Shown here piece by piece: positions 8,592 through 17,609 of a stretch of DNA of 64,000 nucleotides. Position numbers and translations under genes: made by a program. The stretch lies in the NCBI RefSeq assembly GCF_000009265.1, contig NC_008381.1, positions 186,001 to 250,000 of the forward strand, read 5' to 3'. The stretch comes from Rhizobium johnstonii 3841. Its GTDB lineage: Bacteria; Pseudomonadota; Alphaproteobacteria; Rhizobiales; Rhizobiaceae. The notes beneath the pieces are model-generated. The model made no database searches and had not been told where the DNA came from. It saw only the letters and a list, made by a program, of their open reading frames with translations. Numbering within the stretch: the stretch's first letter is position 1; each line of letters starts with the position of its first letter.

Positions 8592-8786
8592 TCAGGCAGG
8601 GACGCAGGTCTTCGGCATCGGACACACCGAAGCGCATTGTTGCGTGTCAAACTCACCCCTGCACTCGGTACATTTTTTTGGATCCACAACATATCCCTCA
8701 CCTTTGAAACTGATCGCATCTGAGGGACATTCAAATTCGCAAGCGCCGCACTGGGTGCATTGGGATACAATGATCTTGAAGGCCAT
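8592..8786 (-). CDS. fdxN: FdxN, 2[4Fe-4S] ferredoxin
   Basis: A 64-residue bacterial-type ferredoxin. Cluster ligands are C10, C13, C16 and C20 (CTQCGACEFECP), and C39, C42, C51 and C55 (CTECRGEFDTQQCASVCP), with the longer C-x8-C spacing typical of nif-associated FdxN. Members act as electron donors linked to nitrogenase or NifB-dependent cofactor synthesis. The start ATG at 8786 lies 15 bp after the nifB stop, so the two are co-transcribed. A longer alternative frame here is only a shadow. Confidence 0.93.
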   Translation of the reverse strand: MAFKIIVSQCTQCGACEFECPSDAISFKGEGYVVDPKKCTECRGEFDTQQCASVCPMPKTCVPA

Positions 8787-8801
8787 GTTTTAGCTCCTGA
8801 T

Positions 8802-10295
8802 TCAATTAGAGGGGCCTAAAGCCGTCGGCATTGCCGGTTTGCCGCCAAACTCGGCGGCGTATAGCGCGCCAATCGCAGACTCGATGTAATCATAGGAAAA
8901 TGCGTCACTGGCTCGCACGCCAGTTTCTGCCAACCGCTTTTTTGGGCAATCGCCGATTTTGGAAGAAAGCAGAATGTCGATGCCGTCGAGTGCAACGATG
9001 GTGTGATCGAGAGTGGCCTTCTCGCCTATACCACCGAGGCAATACTGCTCGACCTTGCGGTGTCCCACCAAGTTGATCCCCTTTAGTGAGACTGCATACA
9101 CTTGGAGTTCCCTTGCCTGACCGAAATGTTCGTTGATCCGGCCGCCACCTTTAGTCGCCACGGCAACTGCAAGGGTTCCCGAAGAACCCAGTGACTTGAC
9201 TGCTTTGTTCGCGTCCAATTTTGCTGCCAGTTGATCCCCTCGCTCATGCTGGACCAGCTTGCGATAGGCCTCGCGCTTGCTGGTGTCGAATTCAACTTTG
9301 GTGGAGATCTGGTCGAGGGCAAACTCTCGCTCGCGATCATCGCCCAGCAAACCGATGGCGTCGGCCCGGCATTGTTGGCAGTGGCGCATAAGCTTAATGT
9401 TGCCATCGAGACAGTCTTGAAGTGCCTTCAGTTCGAACGGCTCCGGGCAACGTTGACCCGTAAGACCGTAATAAGTACCATGCGAAGGCTTGGAAATCAG
9501 GGGCACCACATTGTGCATGAATGCGCCGCGGTCTCTGATCCATCGGTTAACTTCGACGAGGTGCGTGTCATTGACGCCTGGAATCATAACCGAATTGATT
9601 TTGGTGAGGATGCCGCGCTTGGTCAGCAATTCCAAACCCAACATTTGGCGCTCGTGAAGGATCCCGGCAGCTGCTATGCCAGTGTATCGACGATGTCCGT
9701 GAATTATCCATGGATAGATCTTCGCCCCTATCTCCGGATCCACCATGTTGATAGTGATCGTCACGTGATCGATATTCATGTCAGCTAGCTCATCGACATG
9801 ATCCGGAAGCGCCAATCCATTGGTGGAGATGCATAGTTTCATGTCAGGTATTTCTCTCGCAACTCCTTCAAACGTCGCGACTGTTTTCCTCCAGTCGTAA
9901 CAAGCGTCGCCCGGTCCGGCAACGCCGATTACGGAAAGCTCCGGCACTTTGCTGGCGACGGCAAGCACCTTGCGTAGTGCCTGGTCGGGAGTTAGCTTTA
10001 CTGATGCGACCCCGGGACGGCTTTCGTTGGTGCAATCATATTTGCGATTGCAGTAGTTGCACTGGATGTTACAGGCTGGCGCGACCGCGACATGCATGCG
10101 AGCGAAATAGTGGTGGGCTTGCTCTGAAAAGCAGGGATGGTCTTTGATTCTCTCCCAGATCCGCGCATCTATGTCATCCGTCACCGAAAGGCCATGGGAC
10201 GAAGATGCGCGGCCGCCGGGCATAGAGGGAGCCATCGGCGCCCGGTCGAAGAGGGCACTGCTGGTCTTCCCGACCTTTATCTCCGGTTCCGACAT
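8802..10295 (-). CDS. nifB: NifB, radical SAM FeMo-cofactor biosynthesis protein
   Basis: NifB builds NifB-co, the Fe-S-C precursor of the nitrogenase FeMo cofactor. The 497-residue protein has an N-terminal leader and then the radical SAM motif CNIQCNYC near residue 75, followed by NRKYDCTNESRPG, which is characteristic of NifB. Further conserved Cys are in LMRHCQQCRADAIG near residue 300. A C-terminal NifX/NafY-like domain starts near residue 370 (ATKGGGRINEHFGQA). The start is an ATG. It lies about 195 bp downstream of nifA on the same strand. No convincing sigma-54 promoter was found in that gap. Confidence 0.97.
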   Translation of the reverse strand: MSEPEIKVGKTSSALFDRAPMAPSMPGGRASSSHGLSVTDDIDARIWERIKDHPCFSEQAHHYFARMHVAVAPACNIQCNYCNRKYDCTNESRPGVASVKLTPDQALRKVLAVASKVPELSVIGVAGPGDACYDWRKTVATFEGVAREIPDMKLCISTNGLALPDHVDELADMNIDHVTITINMVDPEIGAKIYPWIIHGHRRYTGIAAAGILHERQMLGLELLTKRGILTKINSVMIPGVNDTHLVEVNRWIRDRGAFMHNVVPLISKPSHGTYYGLTGQRCPEPFELKALQDCLDGNIKLMRHCQQCRADAIGLLGDDREREFALDQISTKVEFDTSKREAYRKLVQHERGDQLAAKLDANKAVKSLGSSGTLAVAVATKGGGRINEHFGQARELQVYAVSLKGINLVGHRKVEQYCLGGIGEKATLDHTIVALDGIDILLSSKIGDCPKKRLAETGVRASDAFSYDYIESAIGALYAAEFGGKPAMPTALGPSN

Positions 10296-10490
10296 TGCAC
10301 TGTTCCACTGGTGAGGAAAGGTTAGATCTCCAAAAGCAAGAGAGATTTCGAGCGATGAGATATTATTGTTTCAGCTCTTATGTCGCCTTACCGCCCGTTT
10401 CCCCGCTTGCTGCCGGAGATGTCTTGTAGAAATGAATAGCTCGCCCCCGAAGTCGTTGTGCCACGCTTACGGAGCTCTTGGCGATCGCGG

Positions 10491-12047
10491 TCACTCCTTC
10501 TTCACATCGATACGAAACCGGCGTAGCGCATAGCCGACCTGCCGCGGCGTTTTACCCAGGATACGAGCTGCTTTGGCCTGCACCCAACCAGCCTTCACCA
10601 TTGCATTGATCAGTCGATCACGCTCAGTGAGACCCGGTGCCTCCATTGTGGCTGTGGCACCGCTGGGGGTACCTGCGTAGAGCCCCAGTCCGCTCGACAT
10701 TGTATCTCGCGGGTTGAGACTATGCACCGCGTCGTTGTCAATGCCATCGCGGCCGTCTTTCCAGAGGAGCGCCGAAGAACACTGGCCTTGCTGACAGGCA
10801 AAATCTGATGAAGCGATCGTATTTGAACTGGCGAGAGTAGCGGTCCTTTGTACGCAGTTGTCCAGCTCGCGAACATTGCCGGGGAAGGCGCATTTCGACA
10901 TAATGCCTATTGCCGACGGCGCGAAGTCGAAATTTCGATCATTTGCCTTGTTGAATTGCTCGAGGAACACTTGCGCTAGAAGCGAAATGTCACCGTCGCG
11001 CTGCCGAAGTGGCGGCAAAATGATGGGCACCACATTGATCCGGTAATAGAGGTCGGCTCTGAACTCACCTCGAAGGACGGCCACTTCAAGGTTTTTGTTG
11101 GTGGCGCATATGACTCGAACGTCTACTTTCAATGTCTTCGTTCCGCCGAGACGTTCGAATTCGCCTTCCTGTAACACGCGCAATAACTTTGCCTGGAATT
11201 GTGGCGATACATCGCCAATTTCATCAAGCAACAGCGTTCCGCCATTGGCCAGTTCGAAACGTCCAGCTCGTTGAAGGAGAGCGCCGGTGAAAGCGCCCTT
11301 CTCATGGCCAAACAATTCGGATTCCAGAACGGTCTCCGACAGCGCGGCGCAATTCAACTTAATAAACGCCTTGCTTTTCCGTATCGATAACGCGTGTATT
11401 GCTCTTGCAAAGCATTCCTTGCCAGTGCCGCTCTCTCCTCTCAAGAGCACCGCGGAGTTCGTCGCGGCCACGATCTTGGTGGTAGCTAATACCCTCTTGA
11501 GCGCGAGGCTCTCCCCAACGATCCAGTCGATTTTATCGACTTGGGTGGGATGAGACTTCGGCTTGATTTTGGGAATCTGTCCTGCTTGTTGTTCCTCGGC
11601 GACTGAGCAGCCATCGCTGCACAATTCGCGATAGCGCTGGCAGGCTAAGCCGATCAGGACGGCAATCATTGCCAGAAGGCTTTCGTCCTGAGCTCCGCTT
11701 TGCTGAGCGAAATCTATCCATAATGCGCCGATTGCTTTCCGGTTCACTTTAACGGGGAGAACGACAGAATTTTTCCCAAAGTGCTTTTCCCCGCTAGCGA
11801 TGACACGATTTATTGTGTCCGCCTGTTCAATCGTAAGAGAACGTGAGCGAACGTCGTGCCCAATGGGAGCCCGTACGTTTATCCAGGGCTCTCCTCCGGA
11901 GCCGTGAATCACGATTCCGCCATCGCGCAATCGCAGATGCTCGGCGAGGGCGTTCATCGCAGCCTTCAGGACGTTGTCTAGAGGAAAAGAAGAGATAAGC
12001 TCTTTGGATATGTCGTAGAGTATATGGAGCCGCGCCTCTGGTTTAAT
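10491..12047 (-). CDS. nifA: NifA, sigma-54-dependent activator of nitrogen fixation genes
   Basis: The 518-residue form starting MIKPEARLHILYDISKEL was chosen; an upstream GTG would add nine residues. The order is an N-terminal GAF-type sensor (about 15-150), an AAA+ domain (about 185-415) with Walker A GESGTGKE, the sigma-54 contact loop GAFTGA and Walker B GGTLLLDEIGD, then a C-terminal Fis-type helix-turn-helix (KAARILGKTPRQVGYALRR). Between AAA+ and DNA-binding domains the cysteines fit C-x11-C-x19-C-x4-C exactly, the pattern of oxygen-sensitive rhizobial NifA. It should activate the UAS-linked promoters noted at 15.9 and 16.6 kb. Confidence 0.97.
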   Translation of the reverse strand: MKPEARLHILYDISKELISSFPLDNVLKAAMNALAEHLRLRDGGIVIHGSGGEPWINVRAPIGHDVRSRSLTIEQADTINRVIASGEKHFGKNSVVLPVKVNRKAIGALWIDFAQQSGAQDESLLAMIAVLIGLACQRYRELCSDGCSVAEEQQAGQIPKIKPKSHPTQVDKIDWIVGESLALKRVLATTKIVAATNSAVLLRGESGTGKECFARAIHALSIRKSKAFIKLNCAALSETVLESELFGHEKGAFTGALLQRAGRFELANGGTLLLDEIGDVSPQFQAKLLRVLQEGEFERLGGTKTLKVDVRVICATNKNLEVAVLRGEFRADLYYRINVVPIILPPLRQRDGDISLLAQVFLEQFNKANDRNFDFAPSAIGIMSKCAFPGNVRELDNCVQRTATLASSNTIASSDFACQQGQCSSALLWKDGRDGIDNDAVHSLNPRDTMSSGLGLYAGTPSGATATMEAPGLTERDRLINAMVKAGWVQAKAARILGKTPRQVGYALRRFRIDVKKE

Positions 12048-12096
12048 CATGCCTACAAACAGGGGAGGGTGCACTGCTTTTTACCCTGCTGCACGA

Positions 12097-12114
12097 AATA
12101 TGCTAACGCATATT
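12097..12114. promoter_or_regulatory. Perfect inverted repeat in the nifA leader
   Basis: AATATGC and GCATATT flank a 4-base centre (TAAC) about 50 bp upstream of the nifA ATG. A second palindrome, CCTTTCGAAAGG, lies at 12156-12167. Both are in the 200-bp fixX-nifA gap. They could be operator sites or mRNA structures; neither matches a site I can name. Confidence 0.35.
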
Positions 12115-12245
12115 CCTAAGTTAAAAATAGGTGTTATCGACGGCGCAAAAATTAGCCTTTCGAAAGGTTGAGTGGATGCACATTCAATCGCCGCCGCTAA
12201 TGCAGCTGGATCGGTCGCTGCTATCCCGCCGGAGGTAGGGACTCC

Positions 12246-12542
12246 TCATCCGAATTTGAAGAGGACCCCGAACCCGCCCCGGGGATAATTCCACTTTATG
12301 TCGCCACTAGCTTCGCACAACACTCTGCATGTGCCGCATTCCAAGCAGCCATCGGGAACAATCGCCACCTGACCAATTTCGTTCAGCTCGTAGCATTTGG
12401 CCGGACAGATTTGCGTCAAGGCGAGCAGGTTCGGGCTTGGCGACCGGTGCGGTCGCACTGTTATATGCGGACGTCCAGTGTCGACGAGATATCGGTTTTG
12501 GTACAGCTTGTCCTCAATGCGCTCAATGATGGTCGCCTTCAT
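12246..12542 (-). CDS. fixX: FixX, ferredoxin-like protein
   Basis: A 98-residue ferredoxin-like partner of FixABC in electron supply to nitrogenase. Cysteines occur in QICPAKCYE and in CLECGTCRVLC followed by GDIKWNYPRGGFGV, the standard FixX/ETF-QO ferredoxin domain. The ATG at 12542 (MKATIIERIEDKLYQ) follows AAAGGAAAA and was preferred over a start seven codons upstream that overlaps fixC. The fixC stop is 11 bp upstream. Confidence 0.95.
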   Translation of the reverse strand: MKATIIERIEDKLYQNRYLVDTGRPHITVRPHRSPSPNLLALTQICPAKCYELNEIGQVAIVPDGCLECGTCRVLCEASGDIKWNYPRGGFGVLFKFG

Positions 12543-12553
12543 CGAATTTTCCT

Positions 12554-13861
12554 TTAACGCCAAGATACGGCGGAGCGGACCGCGTCGCTAATCAACCCCC
12601 AACGGGATCGTGCCTTGATAAAGGAGGCGGCTGTGGCCTTCTCCCTGTTGATTTTAGGTTCACCGTCGACGCGCACAAAATTTTGCGCTGCCTGAGATAT
12701 AAGCGTTGGATACGTCATGAAAAAGTTGTGACTGTCAGTGTGGAGGAGGCTTGGAAGATCTTTGTGTTTTATCAGATCTTTCATGACGAACGACTTATCC
12801 AGCATGCCCTTATATAGAGAGAGATTGCGCTTCGTCATCAAGCCGCCACGGCTCTTTATCTGACAGATCGCTTCGCCGGCCATGAGGCCTGATGTCATCG
12901 CGAGGTTTGATCCCTCCCTATGCACGGCATTGTTTAGTTGCGCCGCATCGCCCACGACCACCCACCCGTCGCCAAAGAGTTGCGGGATTGCCTTGAAGCC
13001 CCCTTCGGGAATAAGATGCGCGGCGTATTCTTTTATCTCTGATCCGGCCAGTAATGGTCGGATCGAGGGATGTCGCTTGAAGGCGTCAAGAAGGCGGTAC
13101 GGATTTTCCATGCCTCCCGCTAAACCGGAGACGAGGCAGCCGATCCCCACCGAGATCGACTCCTTGTTGGTATAAAGGAAGCCCAGTCCGGCCATTCCGC
13201 GTGAGATCGTGCCGCCGGCTTCGATCACACAGCCTTCGCTACCGTTGAGGCCGAAGCGCTCTGCGATGACCTCTTCCGGCATGAAATGCATTTCCTTGAC
13301 AGCGAGGGCCACATTTTCTGGCCTCGGTATATCGCGTAAGCCGGCTCGAGTTCCAAGCAGTCCGTTTACGCCCTCAGCGAGGACGACCACGTCCGCGAGG
13401 ATCACACCGCCCTCCCGGTCCGTGTGAACGCCTACTACTTTACCTCTCAGGTTCCGAGCGAGCCTAGTCGCTGTCGTTTCACAAAGGATTGTGCCGCCGG
13501 CATCGCGCACCTTGGATGAGAACCACTTGTCAAACTGGGCGCGGATGATCGTATACCGGTTTGGCTTCAGTTCGTTAAAGTCATCAGAGCGATAGTGCAC
13601 GCCCGTGTGCGACGAGTCATCCATTAGCCAGAATCGTTGCTCTACCAGATGCCGTTCAAGAGGAGCGTCATCGCGGAAGTTTGGGATAATCGCCTCCAAC
13701 ATGTTGGCGTACAATATAGCCCCTTGAACATTTTTAGAGCCTGAATGTTCTCCGCGCTCCAGCTGCAGCACTTTTAGACCGCGACTAGCCATCGAATACG
13801 CTGCGGCGTTGCCGGACATACCGGCGCCAATGACTATCGCGTCGAACTTACCCTTGGTCAT
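12554..13861 (-). CDS. fixC: FixC, flavoprotein dehydrogenase of the FixABCX complex
   Basis: The 435-residue protein belongs to the electron-transfer-flavoprotein:quinone oxidoreductase family. The N-terminal FAD Rossmann motif is AIVIGAGMSGNAAA (about residues 9-22), followed by LERGEHSGSKN. A second FAD block, GDGWVVVGDAAQLNNAVHREGSN, is near residue 300. With FixA, FixB and FixX it forms a membrane-associated electron-bifurcating complex that raises low-potential electrons for nitrogenase. It overlaps the end of fixB by 14 bp, indicating translational coupling. Confidence 0.96.
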   Translation of the reverse strand: MTKGKFDAIVIGAGMSGNAAAYSMASRGLKVLQLERGEHSGSKNVQGAILYANMLEAIIPNFRDDAPLERHLVEQRFWLMDDSSHTGVHYRSDDFNELKPNRYTIIRAQFDKWFSSKVRDAGGTILCETTATRLARNLRGKVVGVHTDREGGVILADVVVLAEGVNGLLGTRAGLRDIPRPENVALAVKEMHFMPEEVIAERFGLNGSEGCVIEAGGTISRGMAGLGFLYTNKESISVGIGCLVSGLAGGMENPYRLLDAFKRHPSIRPLLAGSEIKEYAAHLIPEGGFKAIPQLFGDGWVVVGDAAQLNNAVHREGSNLAMTSGLMAGEAICQIKSRGGLMTKRNLSLYKGMLDKSFVMKDLIKHKDLPSLLHTDSHNFFMTYPTLISQAAQNFVRVDGEPKINREKATAASFIKARSRWGLISDAVRSAVSWR

Positions 13862-14984
13862 CTAGCCTTCCTCGGTCCATAACCTTGATAGAGTTGTGCG
13901 GTGGCATTCGCTTGGCGAAAGCTTCTGTCAACGCCGGCAAGAACTCCAGCGCGCATGCGACAACGCCGATGTGGGCGAAGTCAAAGATCGGAGCGTTCTC
14001 GTCAAGGTTGATAGCCACAATCAGATCGGCTCCTTCGACGCCAACGCGATGTTGGACCGCGCCAGATATTCCCGCCGCGATGTAGAGCTTGGGTCTAATG
14101 GTATGGCCGGACTGACCAATTTGTCGATCAGCAGGCATCCAGCCTTTTTGGACCAGTGGGCGCGAGCACCCGACTCCCCCGCCGATCGTCGTTGCCAGGT
14201 TTCTCAAGTATTGAAGGTTTCCTGCAGCGCCGAGGCCGAGTCCGCCCCCAACCACGATGTCGGAGTTGGCCAGATCGGATTGCTCAGACCCGCTGTTACA
14301 AAGGAACGCGAGCACTTTGGTGACGATCTCCTCCTCAACCATCAGGAGTTGATGTTGGATAACGCGTCCAATTGGCTTATCCGAGCGTTGTGGCGTCGCC
14401 ATGACCCTGGACCGCACCGTTGCCATTTGCGGCCGGCTGTTCAGCGTGTAGATCGTGCACAACAAGGACCCGCCGAAAGTTGGCCGCGTCGCTGCGAGTG
14501 AACCATCTCCATCAACATCCAGCTCGGTGCAATCAGCCGTGAGCCCTGTTTGTAAGGTCGTTGCAACAGCACCGGCGAGGTCGCGGCCGAGCGTAGTCGC
14601 GCCGAGAAGGAGAATTTCTGGTTTGTGAGTAGTGACCAGATCCGTCAAAGCCTTGGTGAAGGGTTCGTTTCGATAGTTGGCGAGGAGGGGCGACTCTACC
14701 AGATAGGCGACATCAGCTCCGTAAGCGAAGGCCTCTTCGATCGCCGGCTTGGTGCCCACGCCTTCAGACGAACCGAGGATTACCCCGGCCAGTTGGACAC
14801 CCAGTTTGTCAGCTAGTCTGCGGCCTTCGCCGAGGAGTTCAATCGATACGGGATGAACATTGCCGCCCTCAAGTTCCATGAAGACCCAGACGTGCCGGTG
14901 ATCTTCGAAACACTTAAGCAGCTTTTTCCCTGAGCTGGCGCGGCCGACCGCGTTTGACGGCGTTTCATTTTTTCTAGCGACCAA
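13848..14984 (-). CDS. fixB: FixB, electron transfer flavoprotein alpha subunit
   Basis: The 378-residue ETF alpha subunit has an N-terminal nucleotide-binding region (VWVFMELEGGNVHPVSIELLGEGR) and the C-terminal FAD signature KLYIAAGISGAVQHRVG followed by IVAINLDENAPIFDFAH. The frame opens with TTG at 14984, preceded by GGAG; no in-frame ATG is available at a sensible place, so the non-ATG start is probably real. It starts 17 bp after fixA and overlaps fixC. It pairs with FixA in the FixABCX complex. Confidence 0.94.
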   Translation of the reverse strand: MVARKNETPSNAVGRASSGKKLLKCFEDHRHVWVFMELEGGNVHPVSIELLGEGRRLADKLGVQLAGVILGSSEGVGTKPAIEEAFAYGADVAYLVESPLLANYRNEPFTKALTDLVTTHKPEILLLGATTLGRDLAGAVATTLQTGLTADCTELDVDGDGSLAATRPTFGGSLLCTIYTLNSRPQMATVRSRVMATPQRSDKPIGRVIQHQLLMVEEEIVTKVLAFLCNSGSEQSDLANSDIVVGGGLGLGAAGNLQYLRNLATTIGGGVGCSRPLVQKGWMPADRQIGQSGHTIRPKLYIAAGISGAVQHRVGVEGADLIVAINLDENAPIFDFAHIGVVACALEFLPALTEAFAKRMPPHNSIKVMDRGRLDDQG

Positions 14985-15001
14985 AATCTACTCCTCGCTG
15001 C

Positions 15002-15853
15002 TCACCGATTGCCATGGGACGTGAGCTTGCGTTCCAAAACGGGCTGGCGGGCAAAAATTGCAACGACCGTGTCCGCGGCGACCTCGGCCAACGTTTTGTC
15101 GTTAATGTCCACTTGCATAGCTTTTTCGGCGCGCGGACCAGGAGCGAATACTCGCTTCACGACCGTCGGCGATCCTCGTAGGCCGCATTTGGTCAACTCC
15201 CCAATGCCGGCGTCAGCGGCCCCCCATTTAAGACCCTGGCTTCGCGCTGCACGGAAAGCATCATCGAGAGAGCCCCGGCGGATAGCATTGACACCTTCCA
15301 GCACGGTGATGAGACATGGCAACGTGCTCTTCAGCATCTGCGTGCCGCTCTCCGCGTGCCGTTCAACCATGAGCTCGCGCGAAGTGGGATCAATGGAGAC
15401 AATCTTCGTTACGTAAGTCAGTTGCTGGAGGTTCAGCCTCTTTGCAATTCCGGGTCCGACCTGGGCCGTGTCGCCGTCAATTGTCTGCTTTCCCGTAAAG
15501 ACGATATCAGGCCCCCCATAGCTCTCGCCAATCTTCGCTACTGCTTGAGAAAGAGCATACGAGGTCGCCAGCGTGTCAGATCCGGCAAAGTGGCGGTCGG
15601 TCAGAAGCACTGCGCGATCTGCGCCGTGGGTAAGGGCTTTGCGTAGCGCTTGCTCAGCCATGGGCGGTCCCATCGTTAGAACGGTCACCTCGCCCCCATA
15701 GCGGTCACGAACCTGAAGTGCCTCTTCGAGAGCAAACAGGTCGTATGGGTTAATGATGGTCGGTACGCCTTGGCGCATGATCGTATTTGTCACCGGGTGG
15801 ACGCGTATCTGCGCTGAGTCCGGCACTTGTTTGATACAGACCACGATGTGCAT
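15002..15853 (-). CDS. fixA: FixA, electron transfer flavoprotein beta subunit
   Basis: The 283-residue ETF beta-type protein begins MHIVVCIKQVPDSAQIRV, the standard start of the family, and carries the beta-signature region around VERHAESGTQMLKSTLPCLITV. It is the first gene of the fixABCX-nifA-nifB operon. A sigma-54 promoter and a NifA UAS lie 50-150 bp upstream. In symbiosis it takes electrons (probably from NADH) into the bifurcating complex. Confidence 0.96.
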   Translation of the reverse strand: MHIVVCIKQVPDSAQIRVHPVTNTIMRQGVPTIINPYDLFALEEALQVRDRYGGEVTVLTMGPPMAEQALRKALTHGADRAVLLTDRHFAGSDTLATSYALSQAVAKIGESYGGPDIVFTGKQTIDGDTAQVGPGIAKRLNLQQLTYVTKIVSIDPTSRELMVERHAESGTQMLKSTLPCLITVLEGVNAIRRGSLDDAFRAARSQGLKWGAADAGIGELTKCGLRGSPTVVKRVFAPGPRAEKAMQVDINDKTLAEVAADTVVAIFARQPVLERKLTSHGNR

Positions 15854-15904
15854 CGTCGTTTAAGCTCCCAATCGGATTCGGGCTTTAGGGACCCGGCTAA
15901 CTCT

Positions 15905-15922
15905 GAGCACTGCTCGTGCCAA
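15905..15922 (-). promoter_or_regulatory. Sigma-54 (-24/-12) promoter of fixABCX
   Basis: On the minus strand the sequence TTGGCACGAGCAGTGCTC has GG and GC separated by exactly 10 bases and matches the TGGCAC half of the RpoN consensus well. It is about 50 bp before the fixA ATG and about 65 bp downstream of a NifA UAS, a normal spacing for NifA-sigma-54 promoters. Confidence 0.85.
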
Positions 15923-15985
15923 TCAGGTTGCGCCGGTAAGCCTTCGAGATTGCACATGTTTCGTTGTCGCTATGCGAAGGGGTTT

Positions 15986-16001
15986 TGTAGGGTTGCCGAC
16001 A
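15986..16001. promoter_or_regulatory. NifA upstream activator sequence for fixABCX
   Basis: TGT-N10-ACA (read TGTAGGGTTGCCGACA on the plus strand) is the canonical NifA binding site. It is correctly placed upstream of the -24/-12 element at 15905-15922. Confidence 0.8.
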
Positions 16002-16562
16002 TGTCGTGTCGCAATCCGCCCCGATCACCACCGCGAGTGGAGGGGCGGTTCGATAGCCTTCAGGTCGGACAAGTCCATGATAGCTGCGCCACGAGTTGGA
16101 AGATTTCAACGCCGAATAATCCCCCGGGAGATAGCACGGGGACTGAAGCTCTGGTGCGGTGGGCGTGTATCGCGCTTCGGTTTGCCGTTGATAATCTGAC
16201 TAGCGACACCGTATGCGCGATCAGAAGCACAGCGATCGAGAAAATAACGCTGCGGGCGCCTAGTGAGGCTTGGACAAGCGGTTTAGCTGATGTTGCGGGC
16301 GTGAACAGGATGATTGCCAGAAGCGTCGAGTAACCCTTGCTGGAAATATCAATCGAAAGCCGTCCATAAAAGCTGCTGCAGCGCGTCGAGGTCTTGGCTT
16401 TTCTCCGCCTCAATCGTTACATCAACGCCGTTCTGATCGGTTGGGCGAGCTACCGCATAACCAAAGCCGAAGCCACTTGATCTGACGCGCCTTACTGCTG
16501 AGCCAGCGCCAGCTTGTGGTCCTTCAGACGCATACAACAATTTGCGACATTGTCATCACCTT
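16002..16562. other. Intergenic region between two divergent NifA-type promoters; no convincing gene
   Basis: Two minus-strand open frames occur (16060-16413, with some hydrophobic stretches; 16349-16540, containing GFGFGYAVARPTDQNG). Neither has a good start signal or a family I recognise, so they are not called as genes. They may be remnants of an older gene. The region separates the fixA promoter (leftward) from the promoter at 16.6 kb (rightward). Confidence 0.4.
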
Positions 16563-16578
16563 TGTCGTTTACGTGACA
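16563..16578. promoter_or_regulatory. Second NifA upstream activator sequence
   Basis: The sequence TGTCGTTTACGTGACA fits TGT-N10-ACA exactly. It lies about 83 bp upstream of a -24/-12-like element on the plus strand, the usual NifA-RpoN geometry, and points toward the unknown genes at 16924-18904. Confidence 0.7.
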
Positions 16579-16661
16579 AGCGTTCCTGTTCTCAATCGCG
16601 CATTTTGCGCCCACATAACTGGAATCGCAGTAAATATTGTTCGTCATCTCTATCGGCCTGC

Positions 16662-16679
16662 TTGGCACGAATCTTGTGA
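16662..16679 (+). promoter_or_regulatory. Sigma-54-like promoter for the unknown tandem genes
   Basis: TTGGCACGAATCTTGTGA matches the TTGGCACG -24 half perfectly. The -12 half is TTGTG where TTGCA is usual, so GG-N10-GT replaces GG-N10-GC. With the UAS at 16563-16578 it forms a plausible but weaker NifA-RpoN promoter. The transcript would have a leader of about 230 bases before the first ATG at 16924, in which I find no gene. Confidence 0.55.
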
Positions 16680-16923
16680 GCTATTGCGAGGCAGCGGAAC
16701 GGCTTTCGCATCCGCGTTGCGGGATAACCGCATCGGTTCGAACACGTGGAGGAAAATAAATGAGAAGGAGGATCGGGTGCGGCATTTAACACCCCACAGC
16801 ACCTGAAACGTGTCGCAGATCAAACAACAGGAACGAAACATGCCACGCCGACCAGCCGTGAGTATCTCACAAATCGACTGTTGCACGTAAGTGCAAAATC
16901 CCTCAGGCAGAAGGGTTGCCGAC

Positions 16924-17595
16924 ATGTCTACAATGCTGACCATCAACGTGAAAAATTGCGAACCCCAGACGCAAACCTTCTACTTCTTCCAGCAGCCGGC
17001 CATTTATACCGGCGGGGGGAGAGTCTATTCGAATAGCCTTTTCTCGCAATCGCTCGGCAACTATGACAACACGGGCGCGATCCTGACCTTCCAGGTTAAC
17101 CTGCAATATTATGCCGGCATCCAGCCGGCGAACACACAGCCGCAAATCGGCGCCTCTTCCGGCTACTCGTCAGCCAGCCGCGCCATCGATCTTGCTACGA
17201 GTTCCGGTAGCAGCGGCAAACCGAACGATTGGACGACCGCGACGGTTAATCCGCTCGGACTATCCTCGCCGATCTACGGGGAGGGTGTGCAGCCTGGCGC
17301 CTTCCGCATCACCACGCCGGTCTTCAACGCGCCGCCCTATTTCAATGTCGGCTCGGCGGTTGCCGTCAATGGCGGCATCGTGCTCTCCAACTTCGTGCAG
17401 GCAAACCCCGCCAGCAATACCGATTGCCAGCCGATCCTTAAATATTATGTCCAGACCGGCGCCTACACGCCAGGTGTCGTGATGAACTTCACGCAATCGA
17501 GCGTGAACGCGGCGCTTTCCGATTTCACTGGCGGCTATTCCGTCTGCAACGTCAGCCTGAAATCTGACGGCACCTGGACCACGCAGCTCCAGTAA
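16924..17595 (+). CDS. Uncharacterised protein, first of two tandem paralogues
   Basis: A 223-residue protein of unknown function starts MSTMLTINVKNCEPQTQTFY. The ATG at 16924 was preferred to a GTG 33 bp upstream because its N-terminus aligns with the next gene. Shared blocks with the neighbour are TQTFYFFQQPA / TQYFYVFQKQA, then VYSNSLFSQSLGNY, NPLGLSSP, and a C-terminal FTGGYSVCNVSLKSDGTW. The composition is rich in Asn, Ser, Gly, Tyr and Thr, with alternating hydrophobic residues suggesting a beta-sandwich fold. There is no signal peptide or membrane segment. A NifA-type promoter lies upstream, so expression in bacteroids is inferred. Confidence 0.7.
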   Translation: MSTMLTINVKNCEPQTQTFYFFQQPAIYTGGGRVYSNSLFSQSLGNYDNTGAILTFQVNLQYYAGIQPANTQPQIGASSGYSSASRAIDLATSSGSSGKPNDWTTATVNPLGLSSPIYGEGVQPGAFRITTPVFNAPPYFNVGSAVAVNGGIVLSNFVQANPASNTDCQPILKYYVQTGAYTPGVVMNFTQSSVNAALSDFTGGYSVCNVSLKSDGTWTTQLQ

Positions 17596-17609
17596 GCCTT
17601 GGCACCCAT

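Noticed and set aside
10296..10490. A TGGCAC hexamer in the nifA-nifB gap as a sigma-54 promoter for nifB
   Set aside because: The required GC at -12 spacing is absent and no TGT-N10-ACA was found nearby. nifB is more likely transcribed from upstream.
16060..16540. Two overlapping minus-strand frames upstream of the fixA promoter
   Set aside because: They have some protein-like stretches but lack good starts or a known family and are in different frames. They may be remnants, so they were described only within the intergenic entry.
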